A DNA stretch of 64,000 nt, from assembly GCA_964420365.1 (NCBI GenBank), contig CAYQTA010000094.1, positions 102,205 to 166,204 of the forward strand, read 5' to 3'. The translations under genes were made by a program, and so were the position numbers. This stretch comes from JAMOQA01 sp964420365. GTDB lineage: Bacteria > Acidobacteriota > Polarisedimenticolia > J045. Below are positions 1 to 8,213 of this stretch, in pieces. How positions within the stretch are numbered: the stretch's first letter is position 1; each line of letters begins with the position of its first letter. The notes beneath the pieces were generated by a model. That model ran no database searches, was not told where the DNA came from, and was given only the letters and a program-made list of their open reading frames with translations.

Positions 1-170
1 GACTGCCTGCCGTGCTTCCGGCCGAGGACCACCCCCTGGAAGACCTGGATCCGCTCCTTCTCTCCCTCGCGGACCCGCACGTGGACCCGCACGGTGTCGC
101 CGGGACCGAAGTCCGGGATGTCGGCCTTGAGCTGGGCCTGCTCGATGCTCCGGATGATGTCGTCACTCAT
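1..170 (-). CDS. rplS: 50S ribosomal protein L19, N-terminal part (runs off left edge)
   Basis: L19 sits at the interface of the 30S and 50S subunits. The 56 visible residues match the L19 amino end: an acidic helix (MSDDIIRSIEQAQLK) followed by DFGPGDTVRVHVRVREG and a GERERIQVFQGVV stretch. The ATG lies at 168-170 and overlaps the trmD stop by eight bases, so it is probably translationally coupled to trmD. Its place at the end of the ffh-rpsP-rimM-trmD cluster is the usual one in bacteria. The carboxy end lies outside the window, so integrity cannot be judged. Confidence 0.93.
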   Translation of the reverse strand, partial: MSDDIIRSIEQAQLKADIPDFGPGDTVRVHVRVREGEKERIQVFQGVVLGRKHGRQ

Positions 171-915
171 CGTCGCTTCCCTCGCGCGGGTCCCGCGGGG
201 CGTCGCCCCCGCGGGCCCGGATCAGGTCGGGTCTCCGACGCCGGGTCCGCTCCAGCGCGGCTCCCCGGCGCCAGGCCTCGATCTTCGCGTGGTGCCCGGA
301 CAGCAGCACGTCCGGCACCCGCCACCCGCGGAACTCCGCGGGCCGCGTGTAGTGGGGGTGGTCGAGCAGCGGCTCCTCGAAGGACTCGCGGACCAGCGAG
401 GCGGGCTCCCCCACCACTCCCGGCACGAGCCGCGCGACGGCGTCGATGACGACCATCGCCGGGATCTCGCCACCGGAGAGAACATAGTCGCCGATGCTGA
501 TCTCGTCGTCCACCGCGTGTTCCCGCACGCGCTCGTCCACTCCCTCGTAGCGGCCGCAGAGGAACACCAGCCGTTCCACCGCGGCGAGTTCCCGGGCGAC
601 CCGCTGGTCGAACCGCCTGCCGGCCGGGTCCAGCAGGATCACCCGCGTCTCCTTCCCGGGGGCCTCGGCCCGGACCGCCTCCACCGCCCGGAAGAGGGGC
701 TCGGGCTTGAGCACCATCCCGGCCCCGCCCCCGAAGGGCGTGTCGTCCACCACCCGGTGGGGCGGCTCCGCCCAGTCCCGGAGGTTCCGGGCGGTGAGCC
801 GGAGCAGTCCCCGCTCGAGGGCCCGCCCGACCACGCCGAAGGCGAGGGGCCCCGGGAACATGTCCGGGAAGATCGTGATCACCACGAACTCCCGGAGCGG
901 TGCCTCCCCGGTCAT
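163..915 (-). CDS. trmD: tRNA (guanine-N1)-methyltransferase TrmD
   Basis: TrmD methylates G37 of tRNAs reading codons that begin with C, using S-adenosylmethionine, and so prevents +1 frameshifting. The 250-residue protein has the expected length and the SPOUT trefoil-knot motifs: LCGRYEGVDERV (about 119-130), IGDYVLSGGE (141-150), HPHYTRPAEFRG (186-197) and LSGHHAKI (205-212). The ATG at 913-915 overlaps the rimM stop in an ATGA junction, and the stop overlaps the rplS start. Position and motifs together leave little doubt. Confidence 0.97.
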   Translation of the reverse strand: MTGEAPLREFVVITIFPDMFPGPLAFGVVGRALERGLLRLTARNLRDWAEPPHRVVDDTPFGGGAGMVLKPEPLFRAVEAVRAEAPGKETRVILLDPAGRRFDQRVARELAAVERLVFLCGRYEGVDERVREHAVDDEISIGDYVLSGGEIPAMVVIDAVARLVPGVVGEPASLVRESFEEPLLDHPHYTRPAEFRGWRVPDVLLSGHHAKIEAWRRGAALERTRRRRPDLIRARGGDAPRDPREGSDDE

Positions 916-1493
916 TCCCCCGCGCTCCCTCGCGGCCGGCGGCGGCGCGGCCGATCCACCGGTACCGCCCGGCCCGGGTCCAGCAACCCGTCCGGCGGGT
1001 CGACCACCACGCGGCCCGCGGCGGGGTCGATCTCCCGGGTGATCGCCGGGGCCAGGGGAACCAGCACCTCGCCGCCCCGGTCGAGCCGGACGACGAGCAG
1101 GTCTCCCCCGGGAGCCTCGAGGACCCCTTCCACCACGCCGACCCGGTGCCCGTCCGGCAGTTCCACGACGAGGCCCGGCAGGTCGGCCTGGCAGGGATCT
1201 CCTCCCGCCAGGTTCGGCAGCGCGTCGGCGGGCGCCACGAGCACGCCCCCGGCAAGGTCCTCCGCGTCCCCGATCCCGGTCACCCCGTCCAGGGACAGGA
1301 GGTCCCGTTCCCCGAGCCGGCGCCAACCCCGGATCGTCACCTCCCGCCGCGCCCCGTCCGGGAGTTCCAGCACGTAGCGGGCTCCCGGCACCAGGCGCTC
1401 CTCCGGCCAGTCGGTGAACAGCTCCGCGAGCAGCTCCCCCTGCCGCCCCCACGGACGGCGGAGACGGGCGAGGATCACTTCCCGGCCGGGCAC
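912..1493 (-). CDS. rimM: 16S rRNA processing protein RimM
   Basis: RimM binds ribosomal protein S19 in the 30S head and helps late 16S rRNA maturation. The 193-residue product has an N-terminal RimM beta-barrel (about 5-85, with RLRRPWGRQGELLAELFTD) and a C-terminal PRC-barrel (about 95-170, with the VGVVEGVLEAPGGDLLVV pattern). The tail is Arg/Pro rich. It lies between khpA and trmD and ends in a 4-base overlap with trmD, the classical order. Identity rests on the fold pattern and the neighbours. Confidence 0.94.
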   Translation of the reverse strand: MPGREVILARLRRPWGRQGELLAELFTDWPEERLVPGARYVLELPDGARREVTIRGWRRLGERDLLSLDGVTGIGDAEDLAGGVLVAPADALPNLAGGDPCQADLPGLVVELPDGHRVGVVEGVLEAPGGDLLVVRLDRGGEVLVPLAPAITREIDPAAGRVVVDPPDGLLDPGRAVPVDRPRRRRPRGSAGE

Positions 1494-1505
1494 GTCACCT
1501 ACCTG

Positions 1506-1757
1506 CTACCCCGGGACCTCGACCTCGAAGCGCCGGTGGTGCCGGTGGGCGGAGATCGCGGAGAGGACCCGGAGGGACCGGATCGTCATTCCCTCCTTGC
1601 CGATCACCTGGCCCCGGTCCTCCGGGGCACAGCGGATCTCGAAGCGGGTCGCCCGGCGTCCGTCGACCACCCGGACCTCGACCTGGTCCGGGTGAGCGAC
1701 CAGGGCCCTGGCGACCTGGCCGAGAGCCGCCTGCATCCGCGCGTCGTCCCGGTTCAC
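1506..1757 (-). CDS. khpA: KH-domain RNA-binding protein KhpA
   Basis: This 83-residue protein is a single KH domain with the GxxG loop in GQVIGKEG at about residues 48-55. Proteins of this family (also called YlqC) bind RNA and in Gram-positive bacteria act with KhpB/Jag. The gene lies between rpsP and rimM, a very common place for it. The GTG start at 1755-1757 overlaps the rpsP stop (GTGA), which supports this start. Its role here in ribosome biogenesis is an inference from the neighbourhood. Confidence 0.9.
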   Translation of the reverse strand: MNRDDARMQAALGQVARALVAHPDQVEVRVVDGRRATRFEIRCAPEDRGQVIGKEGMTIRSLRVLSAISAHRHHRRFEVEVPG

Positions 1758-2023
1758 TCGGCGGCCTCCGCGGAGGCTTCCTGCATCGCCTTCACCTTCT
1801 TCACCAGGCTGCGGACCGTGTCCGAGGCGTGGGCGCCCCTGGCGATCCAGCCCTCGTACTTCTCGACGTCGATCCAGAGCGACGGCTTCTTCCGCTCGGA
1901 CGGGTCGTAGTACCCGAGGATCTCGACGTTGGGACCCGTCGGGGTGTTCCGCGAGTCGGAGACCACCACCCGGAAGAACGGGTGGTTGCGGGACCCTTCC
2001 CGCCGGAGCCTGATCTTGAGCAC
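1754..2023 (-). CDS. rpsP: 30S ribosomal protein S16
   Basis: S16 is a 30S subunit protein needed for assembly of the 5' domain. The 89-residue sequence starts at a GTG (2021-2023) as VLKIRLRREGSR and contains the family signature FFRVVVSDSRNTPTGP and ILGYYDPS. A purine-rich Shine-Dalgarno (AAGGAGAAG) precedes the start. It lies directly after ffh, and its stop overlaps the khpA start. The Ala/Glu-rich tail is a usual feature. A longer open frame extends upstream, but it overlaps ffh and lacks S16 character. Confidence 0.96.
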   Translation of the reverse strand: MLKIRLRREGSRNHPFFRVVVSDSRNTPTGPNVEILGYYDPSERKKPSLWIDVEKYEGWIARGAHASDTVRSLVKKVKAMQEASAEAAE

Positions 2024-2040
2024 GGTAGCTTCTCCTTCCT

Positions 2041-3369
2041 TCAGCGGCCGAGCAGGCGGCGCAGCCGGTTCTTGCCCGGCGCCCCGCCGAGCTTCTTCAT
2101 CATCTTCTGCATGTCGAGGAACTGCTTCAGCAGCCGGTTGACCTCCTGGACCGAGGTCCCCGAACCGCGGGCGATCCGCTTGCGCCGGGAACCGTTGAGG
2201 ATCCGGTGGTTCCGGCGCTCCTCGGCGGTCATCGAGTTGATGATCGCCTCCATCCGGGCGACCTGGCGGGTGTCCACCTCGGCGTCCTCCGGGAGCTTCA
2301 CCCCGGGGATCATCCCGAGCACCTGCTCGAGGGGCCCCATCTTGCGCAACTGCCTCAGGGTCGCCCGGAAATCCTCCAGGGTGAACTGGCGGCGTCGGAC
2401 GGCCTTCTCGAGGCGTTCCGCCTCCTCCCGGTCGAACGCCTCCTCGGCCTTCTCGATCAGGCCGAGGACGTCCCCCATGCCGAGGATCCGGCCCGCCATC
2501 CGCGCCGGGTCGAACGGCTCGATCGCGTCGACCTTCTCGCCGATGCCGGCGAAACGGACGGGCACGCCGGTGACCGCCGCGACGGAAAGGGCGGCACCGC
2601 CCCGCGCGTCTCCATCCAGCTTCGTCAGGATCACCCCGGTGAGCGGGACCCGTTCGCGGAACGCCCGTGCCGACGTGACGGCGTCCTGCCCGGTCATCGC
2701 GTCCGCCACGTAGAGGATCTCGACCGGCTCGACCGCGGCGACGAGCTCTTCCAGCTCGGCCATCAGCTCCTCGTCCACGTGGAGCCGGCCCGCGGTGTCG
2801 AGGAGGACGACGTCGAATCCCTTCTCGCGGGCATGGCGGACGGCCTCCCGGGCCCGCTCGACCGGGGTCCCGCTCCCGTCGTGCTCGTAGGCCGCGATGC
2901 CGGCCGTCCGAGCCACCTGGATCGCCTGGAGGACCGCCGCCGGGCGGGCCAGGTCGACCGGGGCGACCAGCGGGTGCTTCCCCCGGGCCTTGAGCCAGCG
3001 GCCGAGCTTCCCCGCGGTGGTCGTTTTCCCGGACCCCTGCAGACCGACCAGCATGTAGACGGACGGAGGCCGGGAGGCCACGGCCAGCGGGCGGGTCGCC
3101 TCGTCTCCACCGAGGAGCCGGACCAGCTCGTCCCGGACGATGCGGACGACGGCCTGCCCGGGGGTCAGGCTCTTGAGCACCTCCTCGCCGAGCGCCTTCT
3201 CGCGAACGGTGGCGAGGAAGTTCCGGACGACCTTGAACGACACGTCCGCTTCGAGCAGGGCCAGACGGATCTCCCGGAGGGCCCGGTCCAGGTCCTTCTC
3301 GGTGATCCGCCCCCCCGACCGGAGGCGGTCGAGGACGCCGGTCAGGCGCTCGGTGAGCGAGTCGAACAA
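2041..3369 (-). CDS. ffh: Signal recognition particle protein Ffh
   Basis: Ffh is the SRP GTPase that binds 4.5S RNA and hydrophobic nascent chains and delivers them to FtsY at the membrane. The 442-residue protein has the N domain (1-90), the G domain with P-loop GLQGSGKTT (about 109-117), DTAGRLHVDEEL and TKLDGDARGG, and a Met-rich M domain (about 320-440) with RRKRIARGSG for RNA contact. The start is a TTG (3367-3369) behind GGAGGGTGG. It heads the rpsP-rplS operon, and its receptor ftsY lies 3 kb away in the next operon. Confidence 0.97.
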   Translation of the reverse strand: MFDSLTERLTGVLDRLRSGGRITEKDLDRALREIRLALLEADVSFKVVRNFLATVREKALGEEVLKSLTPGQAVVRIVRDELVRLLGGDEATRPLAVASRPPSVYMLVGLQGSGKTTTAGKLGRWLKARGKHPLVAPVDLARPAAVLQAIQVARTAGIAAYEHDGSGTPVERAREAVRHAREKGFDVVLLDTAGRLHVDEELMAELEELVAAVEPVEILYVADAMTGQDAVTSARAFRERVPLTGVILTKLDGDARGGAALSVAAVTGVPVRFAGIGEKVDAIEPFDPARMAGRILGMGDVLGLIEKAEEAFDREEAERLEKAVRRRQFTLEDFRATLRQLRKMGPLEQVLGMIPGVKLPEDAEVDTRQVARMEAIINSMTAEERRNHRILNGSRRKRIARGSGTSVQEVNRLLKQFLDMQKMMKKLGGAPGKNRLRRLLGR

Positions 3370-3382
3370 GAGTCCACCCTCC

Positions 3383-3400
3383 GCGCCCCGGGCGGGGCGC
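3383..3400 (-). other. GC hairpin in the ffh leader
   Basis: Read on the minus strand, a 7-bp perfect stem (GCGCCCC/GGGGCGC) with a 4-base loop lies between the predicted transcription start and the Shine-Dalgarno of ffh. It could modulate translation or stop read-through from ribBA convergently, but nothing in the sequence proves a role. Confidence 0.35.
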
Positions 3401-3414
3401 GCGAAACCCCCGGC

Positions 3415-3442
3415 ACGATAGCACGATCCACCGTCCCGTCAA
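3415..3442 (-). promoter_or_regulatory. Putative sigma-70 promoter of the ffh operon
   Basis: On the minus strand, TTGACG (3437-3442) and TATCGT (3415-3420) are separated by 16 bases, close to the housekeeping sigma consensus. The predicted start of transcription near 3408 leaves a leader of about 40 bases before the TTG of ffh. It is the only good match in the gap between ribBA and ffh. Confidence 0.6.
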
Positions 3443-3469
3443 GAAGATGCGGGCGGGCGTGGGACCGGC

Positions 3470-4672
3470 TCAGACGTCGCCCAGCAGGTGGCCGAGCTTG
3501 AGCTTCTTCGTTCTCAGGTAGGCGACGTTCTCCTCGTTCGGAGGGATCTCGAGGGGCACCCGCTCGACGATCTCGAGGCCGTACCCCTTGAGAGCGACGA
3601 ACTTCCGCGGGTTGTTGGTCAGGAGGCGGATCTTGCGTACCCCGAGCTCGTGGAGGATCTGGGCCCCGATCCCGTAGTCCCGCTGGTCGGCCCGGAACCC
3701 GAGGGCGAGGTTCGCCTCGACGGTGTCCTTCCCCTCGTCCTGGATCTCGTAGGCTCGCAGCTTGTTCGCGAGCCCGATCCCCCGTCCCTCCTGGCGAAGG
3801 TAGAGGATCACGCCCCGCCCCTCGTCCTGGACCATCCGCATGGCGCGATGGAGCTGGCTCCCGCAGTCGCACCGGCGGGAGGCGAAGACGTCCCCGGTCA
3901 GGCACTCCGAGTGGACCCGGACGAGGACCGGCTCGTCGGGATCGATCTCGCCGACGACCAGCGCCAGGTGGGTCTGGCCGTCGACGTCGTTCTCGAACGC
4001 GTGGAGCGTGAACTCCCCGTAATCGGTGGGAAGCCGGGGGCTCGCCACCCGGCGGACCAGCCGCTCGTGCGCCATCCGGTACCGGATCAGGTCGGCGATC
4101 GTGATCATCTTGAGCCCGTGCTCGGCGCAGAACGCCTCGAGGTCCGGCACCCGGGCCATCGTGCCGTCCTCCTTCATCACCTCGCAGATCACGCCGGCCG
4201 GGTAGAGCCCGGCGAGCCGGGCCAGGTCGACCGCGGCCTCGGTCTGGCCCGCGCGCTGGAGCACGCCCCCGGGGGCCGCCCGCAGCGGGAACATGTGCCC
4301 GGGGCGCAGCAGGTCCTCCGGCCGGGTCGCCGGGTCGATCGCCGCCCGGACCGTCGCCGCACGATCCGCGGCGGAGATGCCGGTCGTCGTCCCGACGCGG
4401 GCCTCGATCGACACGCAGAACGCGGTCTGGAACCGGGTCGTGTTCTCCGGGACCATCAGCGGGATCTTCAGCTCGTCGAGCCGTTCCCCGGTCATCGGCA
4501 GGCAGATCAGCCCGCGCCCGTGCTTCGCCATGAAGTTGATCGCCTCGGGAGTGACCTTCTCCGCGGCGATGGTGAGGTCCCCCTCGTTCTCCCGGTCCTC
4601 GTCGTCCACGACGACGATCATCCGCCCGGCGCGGATCTCCTCGAGGGCCTCCTCGATGGTGGCGAACGGCAT
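3470..4672 (-). CDS. ribBA: Bifunctional DHBP synthase / GTP cyclohydrolase II
   Basis: The 400-residue enzyme catalyses two early steps of riboflavin synthesis: 3,4-dihydroxy-2-butanone-4-phosphate from ribulose-5-phosphate, and opening of GTP to a diaminopyrimidine. The N-terminal RibB half (1-205) has DDEDRENEGDL at 23-33. The C-terminal RibA half has the zinc motif CLTGDVFASRRCDCG and the QEGRGIGL loop. It follows ribE and ribD on the same strand. The ATG is preceded by GGAG. Domain order and length are standard for fused RibBA proteins. Confidence 0.96.
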   Translation of the reverse strand: MPFATIEEALEEIRAGRMIVVVDDEDRENEGDLTIAAEKVTPEAINFMAKHGRGLICLPMTGERLDELKIPLMVPENTTRFQTAFCVSIEARVGTTTGISAADRAATVRAAIDPATRPEDLLRPGHMFPLRAAPGGVLQRAGQTEAAVDLARLAGLYPAGVICEVMKEDGTMARVPDLEAFCAEHGLKMITIADLIRYRMAHERLVRRVASPRLPTDYGEFTLHAFENDVDGQTHLALVVGEIDPDEPVLVRVHSECLTGDVFASRRCDCGSQLHRAMRMVQDEGRGVILYLRQEGRGIGLANKLRAYEIQDEGKDTVEANLALGFRADQRDYGIGAQILHELGVRKIRLLTNNPRKFVALKGYGLEIVERVPLEIPPNEENVAYLRTKKLKLGHLLGDV

Positions 4673-4683
4673 CTCCCGCTCCT

Positions 4684-5277
4684 TCAACGCCCCCGCCCCG
4701 CGGCGGCGGCCTTGAGCATCACGTCCCACTCCACGCAGAGCCGATCCCCCGGCCGGCGACGGCCCAGCGTCGTCCGGGCGAGGGTTTCCGGCACCAGGGC
4801 GACCTCGAACCAGCCCCCTCCGAGGCGGGCCACCGTCAGACTGACCCCGTCGAGGGCGACCGAACCCTTCTCGACGACGAGGGGCCGACCGCCCCGGGGC
4901 AGCTCCACCCGGAGCACCGCCCCGCCACCCGCCACCCGTCGCAGGCCGAGGACGCGCACCTCCTGGTCCACGTGTCCCTGCACCAGGTGGCCGCCCATCC
5001 GGTCGCCGGCCCGGAGGGCCCGCTCGAGGTGGACCTCCCGCCCCGGCCTCCAGCGGCGGCTCCCGCCGGTCCGGGCCAGCGTCTCCGGCGACAGGTCCGC
5101 CCGGAACGACCCGGGCCGCGTGATCGTCACCGTGAGACAGCAGCCATCGACCGCGATGCTCTCCCCCGGTTCCACGGGTTCCCCGGGCAGGGCGTGGCGC
5201 ACCTCGAGGTCCAGGCCGGCCCCGACCCGGCGGGCGGCCACGATCCGGCCGACGTCCTGGACGAGCCCGGTGAACAA
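4684..5277 (-). CDS. ribE: Riboflavin synthase, alpha chain
   Basis: This enzyme dismutates two 6,7-dimethyl-8-ribityllumazine molecules to riboflavin. The 197 residues form two lumazine-binding repeats, the first starting at FTGLVQDVG (2-10) and containing IAVDGCCLTV, the second with GHLVQGHVD and VALDGVSLTV. The start is a TTG at 5275-5277 behind GAGGAGGGG, giving the invariant amino end. A longer open frame upstream overlaps ribD and is not homologous. No ribH (lumazine synthase) gene is seen in the window, so that step must be encoded elsewhere. Confidence 0.95.
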   Translation of the reverse strand: MFTGLVQDVGRIVAARRVGAGLDLEVRHALPGEPVEPGESIAVDGCCLTVTITRPGSFRADLSPETLARTGGSRRWRPGREVHLERALRAGDRMGGHLVQGHVDQEVRVLGLRRVAGGGAVLRVELPRGGRPLVVEKGSVALDGVSLTVARLGGGWFEVALVPETLARTTLGRRRPGDRLCVEWDVMLKAAAAGRGR

Positions 5278-5318
5278 GGGTGCCCCTCCTCGCGAAGGAC
5301 CCGGGACCGGCGGGGCTC

Positions 5319-6440
5319 TCAGGGCCGGGCCGGGCGGGCGACGACGTGGATATCGTCCCCCACCCGCTCGACCTCCGCAATCCGGAACCGGAGCCGTTCC
5401 CCGAGGAGGCGCGGGCCACCGTCCACGGCCGGGCGGGCCTCCCGGTCCCCGAGCATTGCCGGCGCGAGGAACCAGTCGAGCCGGTCGACGAGCCCCGCGT
5501 CGTGGAACCGGGCCGCCGCCCGCCCCCCGCCCTCGAGCAGGGCGGCCAGGACGCCCCGCCCCCCCAGCTCCCGGAGCAGGGCGAGCGGCTCGACCGCGAG
5601 GGGATCGTCCCCCGCGGCCGGGAGGACGACGATCTCCGCCCCGGCTGCCGCCAGCGGACCCGGGTCCCCGGAGGCAAGCCCGTCGCGGGTCGTGCAGACG
5701 AGGACGGGGGAGTCCGGTCCCTCGCGGAAGAGGCGCGCGGTCGGCGGCGTTCGCAGTCGACCGTCGAGAACGACCCGGAGGAACGGAGGCGTCTGCCCCC
5801 GTGTCGGGGGAAGCAGCACCGGGTCGTCCGCGAGCACGGTCTCCGCGCCGACCACGATCGCTCCGCAACGATCCCGCAGCTCCCGGCCCCGGGCCCGTGC
5901 CGCCTCCCCGGTGATCCAGCGGGACCGGCCCTCCCGGTCGGCGATCTTCCCGTCCATGGTGACCGCCGCCTTGTGGAGCAGGAACGCCCGGCCCTCGCTC
6001 CGGTGGACCAGGTAGTCCTCCAGCGTCTCCTCCGCCGCCCGCGCCAGCTCGCCCCGGACGAGCTCCACCCGCACGCCGGCTTCCTCGAGGATCCGGATCC
6101 CGGAGCCCCGGACCCGCGGATCCGGGTCGACCAGCCCGACGACGACCCGGCCGATTCCCCTCTCGACGATCCGCCGGGCGCACGCCGGGGTCCGCCCCTC
6201 GTGGCTGCACGGTTCCAGGGTGACGAAGAGGGTGGCCCCCCGCGCCAGCTCGCCCGCCTCGTCCAGGGCGATCGCCTCGGCATGGGGTTCCCCCGCCCGC
6301 CGGTGCCACCCCTCGGCGACGACCTTCCCCTCCCGGACGATCACGGCCCCCACCCGGGGATTGGGGGCGGTGAACCGCCCGCCCCGGGCGGCCAGCTCGA
6401 GGGCGCGCCGGAACGCGCGGGCGTCCGCCTCCCCGGTCAC
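5319..6440 (-). CDS. ribD: Bifunctional riboflavin deaminase/reductase RibD
   Basis: RibD deaminates the pyrimidine product of RibA and then reduces its ribosyl chain with NADPH. The N-terminal deaminase domain has the catalytic HAE at 53-55 and the zinc cysteines in PCSHEGRTPAC (77-87). The C-terminal RibD reductase domain covers about 150-370. The 373-residue length is normal. The GTG start (6438-6440) overlaps the ftsY stop. It leads the ribD-ribE-ribBA block; no FMN riboswitch is visible upstream, which fits expression from the upstream operon. Confidence 0.96.
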   Translation of the reverse strand: MTGEADARAFRRALELAARGGRFTAPNPRVGAVIVREGKVVAEGWHRRAGEPHAEAIALDEAGELARGATLFVTLEPCSHEGRTPACARRIVERGIGRVVVGLVDPDPRVRGSGIRILEEAGVRVELVRGELARAAEETLEDYLVHRSEGRAFLLHKAAVTMDGKIADREGRSRWITGEAARARGRELRDRCGAIVVGAETVLADDPVLLPPTRGQTPPFLRVVLDGRLRTPPTARLFREGPDSPVLVCTTRDGLASGDPGPLAAAGAEIVVLPAAGDDPLAVEPLALLRELGGRGVLAALLEGGGRAAARFHDAGLVDRLDWFLAPAMLGDREARPAVDGGPRLLGERLRFRIAEVERVGDDIHVVARPARP

Positions 6441-7378
6441 GCCGCCCCGCCGGCGGGCTCGAGCAGCCCGCGCACGTACTCCCGGGCGTCGAAGTCGAGA
6501 AGGTCGTCCACCCCCTCCCCCATGCCGACGTAGCGGACCGGGAGACCGAGTTCCCGGCCGATCGCGATCGCGACGCCTCCCCTCGCCGTCCCGTCCAGCT
6601 TCGTCAGGACGAGCCCGGTCACCGGGGTGACCCGGGCGAACTCCCTGGCCTGGAGGATCGCGTTCCGGCCGGTCGTGCCGTCGAGGACGAGCAGCGTGTC
6701 ATGGGGGGCGCCCGGGATCGTCCTGCTGACCGAGCGGGAAATCTTCGCCAGCTCGTCCATCAGCGGTTTCTTGTTGTGAAGCCGGCCCGCGGTATCGACC
6801 AGCAGCTCGTCGGCCCCCGAGGCGGCCGCGGCCTTCGCCGCGTCGAAGGCGACCGCGGCCGGGTCGGCACCGTGCCCGGCGCGGATCACCCGGGCGCCCG
6901 CCCGCTCCCCCCAGACGACGAGCTGCTCCACCGCCGCGGCGCGGAACGTGTCGGCCGCGGCCACGACGACCTTCCTGCCCTCCCGCGCCCACCGCGCGGC
7001 CAGCTTGCCGGTCGTCGTCGTCTTCCCCGAGCCGTTGACACCGACCAGCAGGGTGACCCGCGGGCCGGACTCCGGGCGGGTCTCGGGAAACGGCGGCGGC
7101 AGGAGGGCGAGGAGCTCCTCCTCGAGCATCCGCGCCAGCTCGTCCGGGCCGGAGACCCGTTTCCCGAGGACCTTCTCCTCGAGCCCGTCCCGGAGTTCCA
7201 TCGCCAGCTCTGCTCCCAGGTCGGCGAGGACGAGCGCCTCCTCCAGCTCGTCGAGCATCTCGCCATCGACCTCCCGGCCGCCGCTGCCGGCAGGCAGGAT
7301 CGTCCCGATGCGCTCCCGGAGGCTCTCCCGCGTCTTCCTGAGGCCGTTCCGGATCGTGTCACGAAGCCGTCCGAGCAT
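6437..7378 (-). CDS. ftsY: SRP receptor FtsY
   Basis: FtsY is the membrane-associated SRP receptor GTPase that pairs with Ffh. The 313-residue protein has the N domain (about 10-95), P-loop GVNGSGKTT (113-121), DTFRAAA, DTAGRLHNKK and TKLDGTARGG. It lacks the long acidic A domain of enterobacterial FtsY; only a short amphipathic amino end (LRDTIRNGLRKTRESLRERI) precedes the N domain, as in many bacteria. The ATG at 7376-7378 overlaps the stop of the TPR lipoprotein gene (ATGA). Confidence 0.96.
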   Translation of the reverse strand: MLGRLRDTIRNGLRKTRESLRERIGTILPAGSGGREVDGEMLDELEEALVLADLGAELAMELRDGLEEKVLGKRVSGPDELARMLEEELLALLPPPFPETRPESGPRVTLLVGVNGSGKTTTTGKLAARWAREGRKVVVAAADTFRAAAVEQLVVWGERAGARVIRAGHGADPAAVAFDAAKAAAASGADELLVDTAGRLHNKKPLMDELAKISRSVSRTIPGAPHDTLLVLDGTTGRNAILQAREFARVTPVTGLVLTKLDGTARGGVAIAIGRELGLPVRYVGMGEGVDDLLDFDAREYVRGLLEPAGGAA

Positions 7379-8160
7379 CAGCCGATCACCTCCAGGAGCT
7401 CCTTCGCCTTCTCCGCCCACGTGGACCCGGGCGCGAGCTCGAGGACACGGCGCAGGTGCCCGGCCGCCTCGTCCATCCTTCCCGCGCGGAACAGGGCCGA
7501 GCCCCATTCGTACAGGAAGAGCGGGTCGTCGGGAAACCCCGGGGCGGCCACGCCGTACTCCGCGAGCGCCTCGTCGGCCCGGCCGAGTTCCTCGAGCAGG
7601 CGCGCGAGTTCCCAGTGTCCCCGGTAGTACTGGGGGCGCACCTCCACCGCGCGCCGCAGGTCGGCGAGCGCCAGGTCGGTGCGCCCCATCCGCTTCTCGA
7701 TCAGCGCCCGGTTCAGCCAGATCTTTTCCGGGAAGGCATAGGCCCGGTTGGCGAGGGCCCGGGTGAGAACATCGATCGCCTCCCGGGGACGCCCCAGCTT
7801 CTCGAGACAGGTGGCGAGGAGCATGCTCGCGTCGGTGTACCCGGGATTCGCCTCGAGGGCGCGCCGGAACGCCCGGGCCGCGTCCTCCCAGGCCTCCCGG
7901 CTCCAGTGGACGTAACCCTCGTAGTAGTAGAGCACGGGGAGGATCTTCGCCTCCCGCCCCGCCATCCGGATCGCCTTCCGGATCTCCTCGAGGGCGAGGG
8001 GGGCGTTCCCCTGCTCGAAGTAGGCCTGGGCCAGCTTGTAGTGCTGCAGGGGCCCGTCCTTCGGCGGCGGCGACTCCGCGGGCCCGGGAGTGGCGCACCC
8101 GGGCGCCAGGAGCGCCGCCAGCAGCACCGCCGCGGCCAGGATCGAACCCGGCTTCCGCAT
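7378..8160 (-). CDS. TPR-repeat lipoprotein (NlpI/PilF-like)
   Basis: The 260-residue protein has a hydrophobic signal (MRKPGSILAAAVLLAALLAPGC) ending in a cysteine that fits lipid attachment, although Pro at -2 is not ideal. After a Pro-rich spacer come at least five TPR units (about 38-255), recognised by repeated YxxGxxxxxxGxxxxA patterns. TPR lipoproteins of this shape scaffold envelope complexes such as pili or peptidoglycan hydrolases. The exact partner cannot be told. The ATG follows GCGGAGGAGA. It is coupled to ftsY, which may reflect only operon membership. Confidence 0.82.
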   Translation of the reverse strand: MRKPGSILAAAVLLAALLAPGCATPGPAESPPPKDGPLQHYKLAQAYFEQGNAPLALEEIRKAIRMAGREAKILPVLYYYEGYVHWSREAWEDAARAFRRALEANPGYTDASMLLATCLEKLGRPREAIDVLTRALANRAYAFPEKIWLNRALIEKRMGRTDLALADLRRAVEVRPQYYRGHWELARLLEELGRADEALAEYGVAAPGFPDDPLFLYEWGSALFRAGRMDEAAGHLRRVLELAPGSTWAEKAKELLEVIG

Positions 8161-8213
8161 CGTCGTCTCCTCCGCGTTCCCCGCCCGGGTCGACGCCCCG
8201 GCAGGATAGCCCA

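Noticed and set aside
5277..5318. FMN riboswitch in front of the rib genes
   Set aside because: The gap between ribD and ribE is only 41 bases, and ribD overlaps ftsY; the conserved RFN-element stems have no room.
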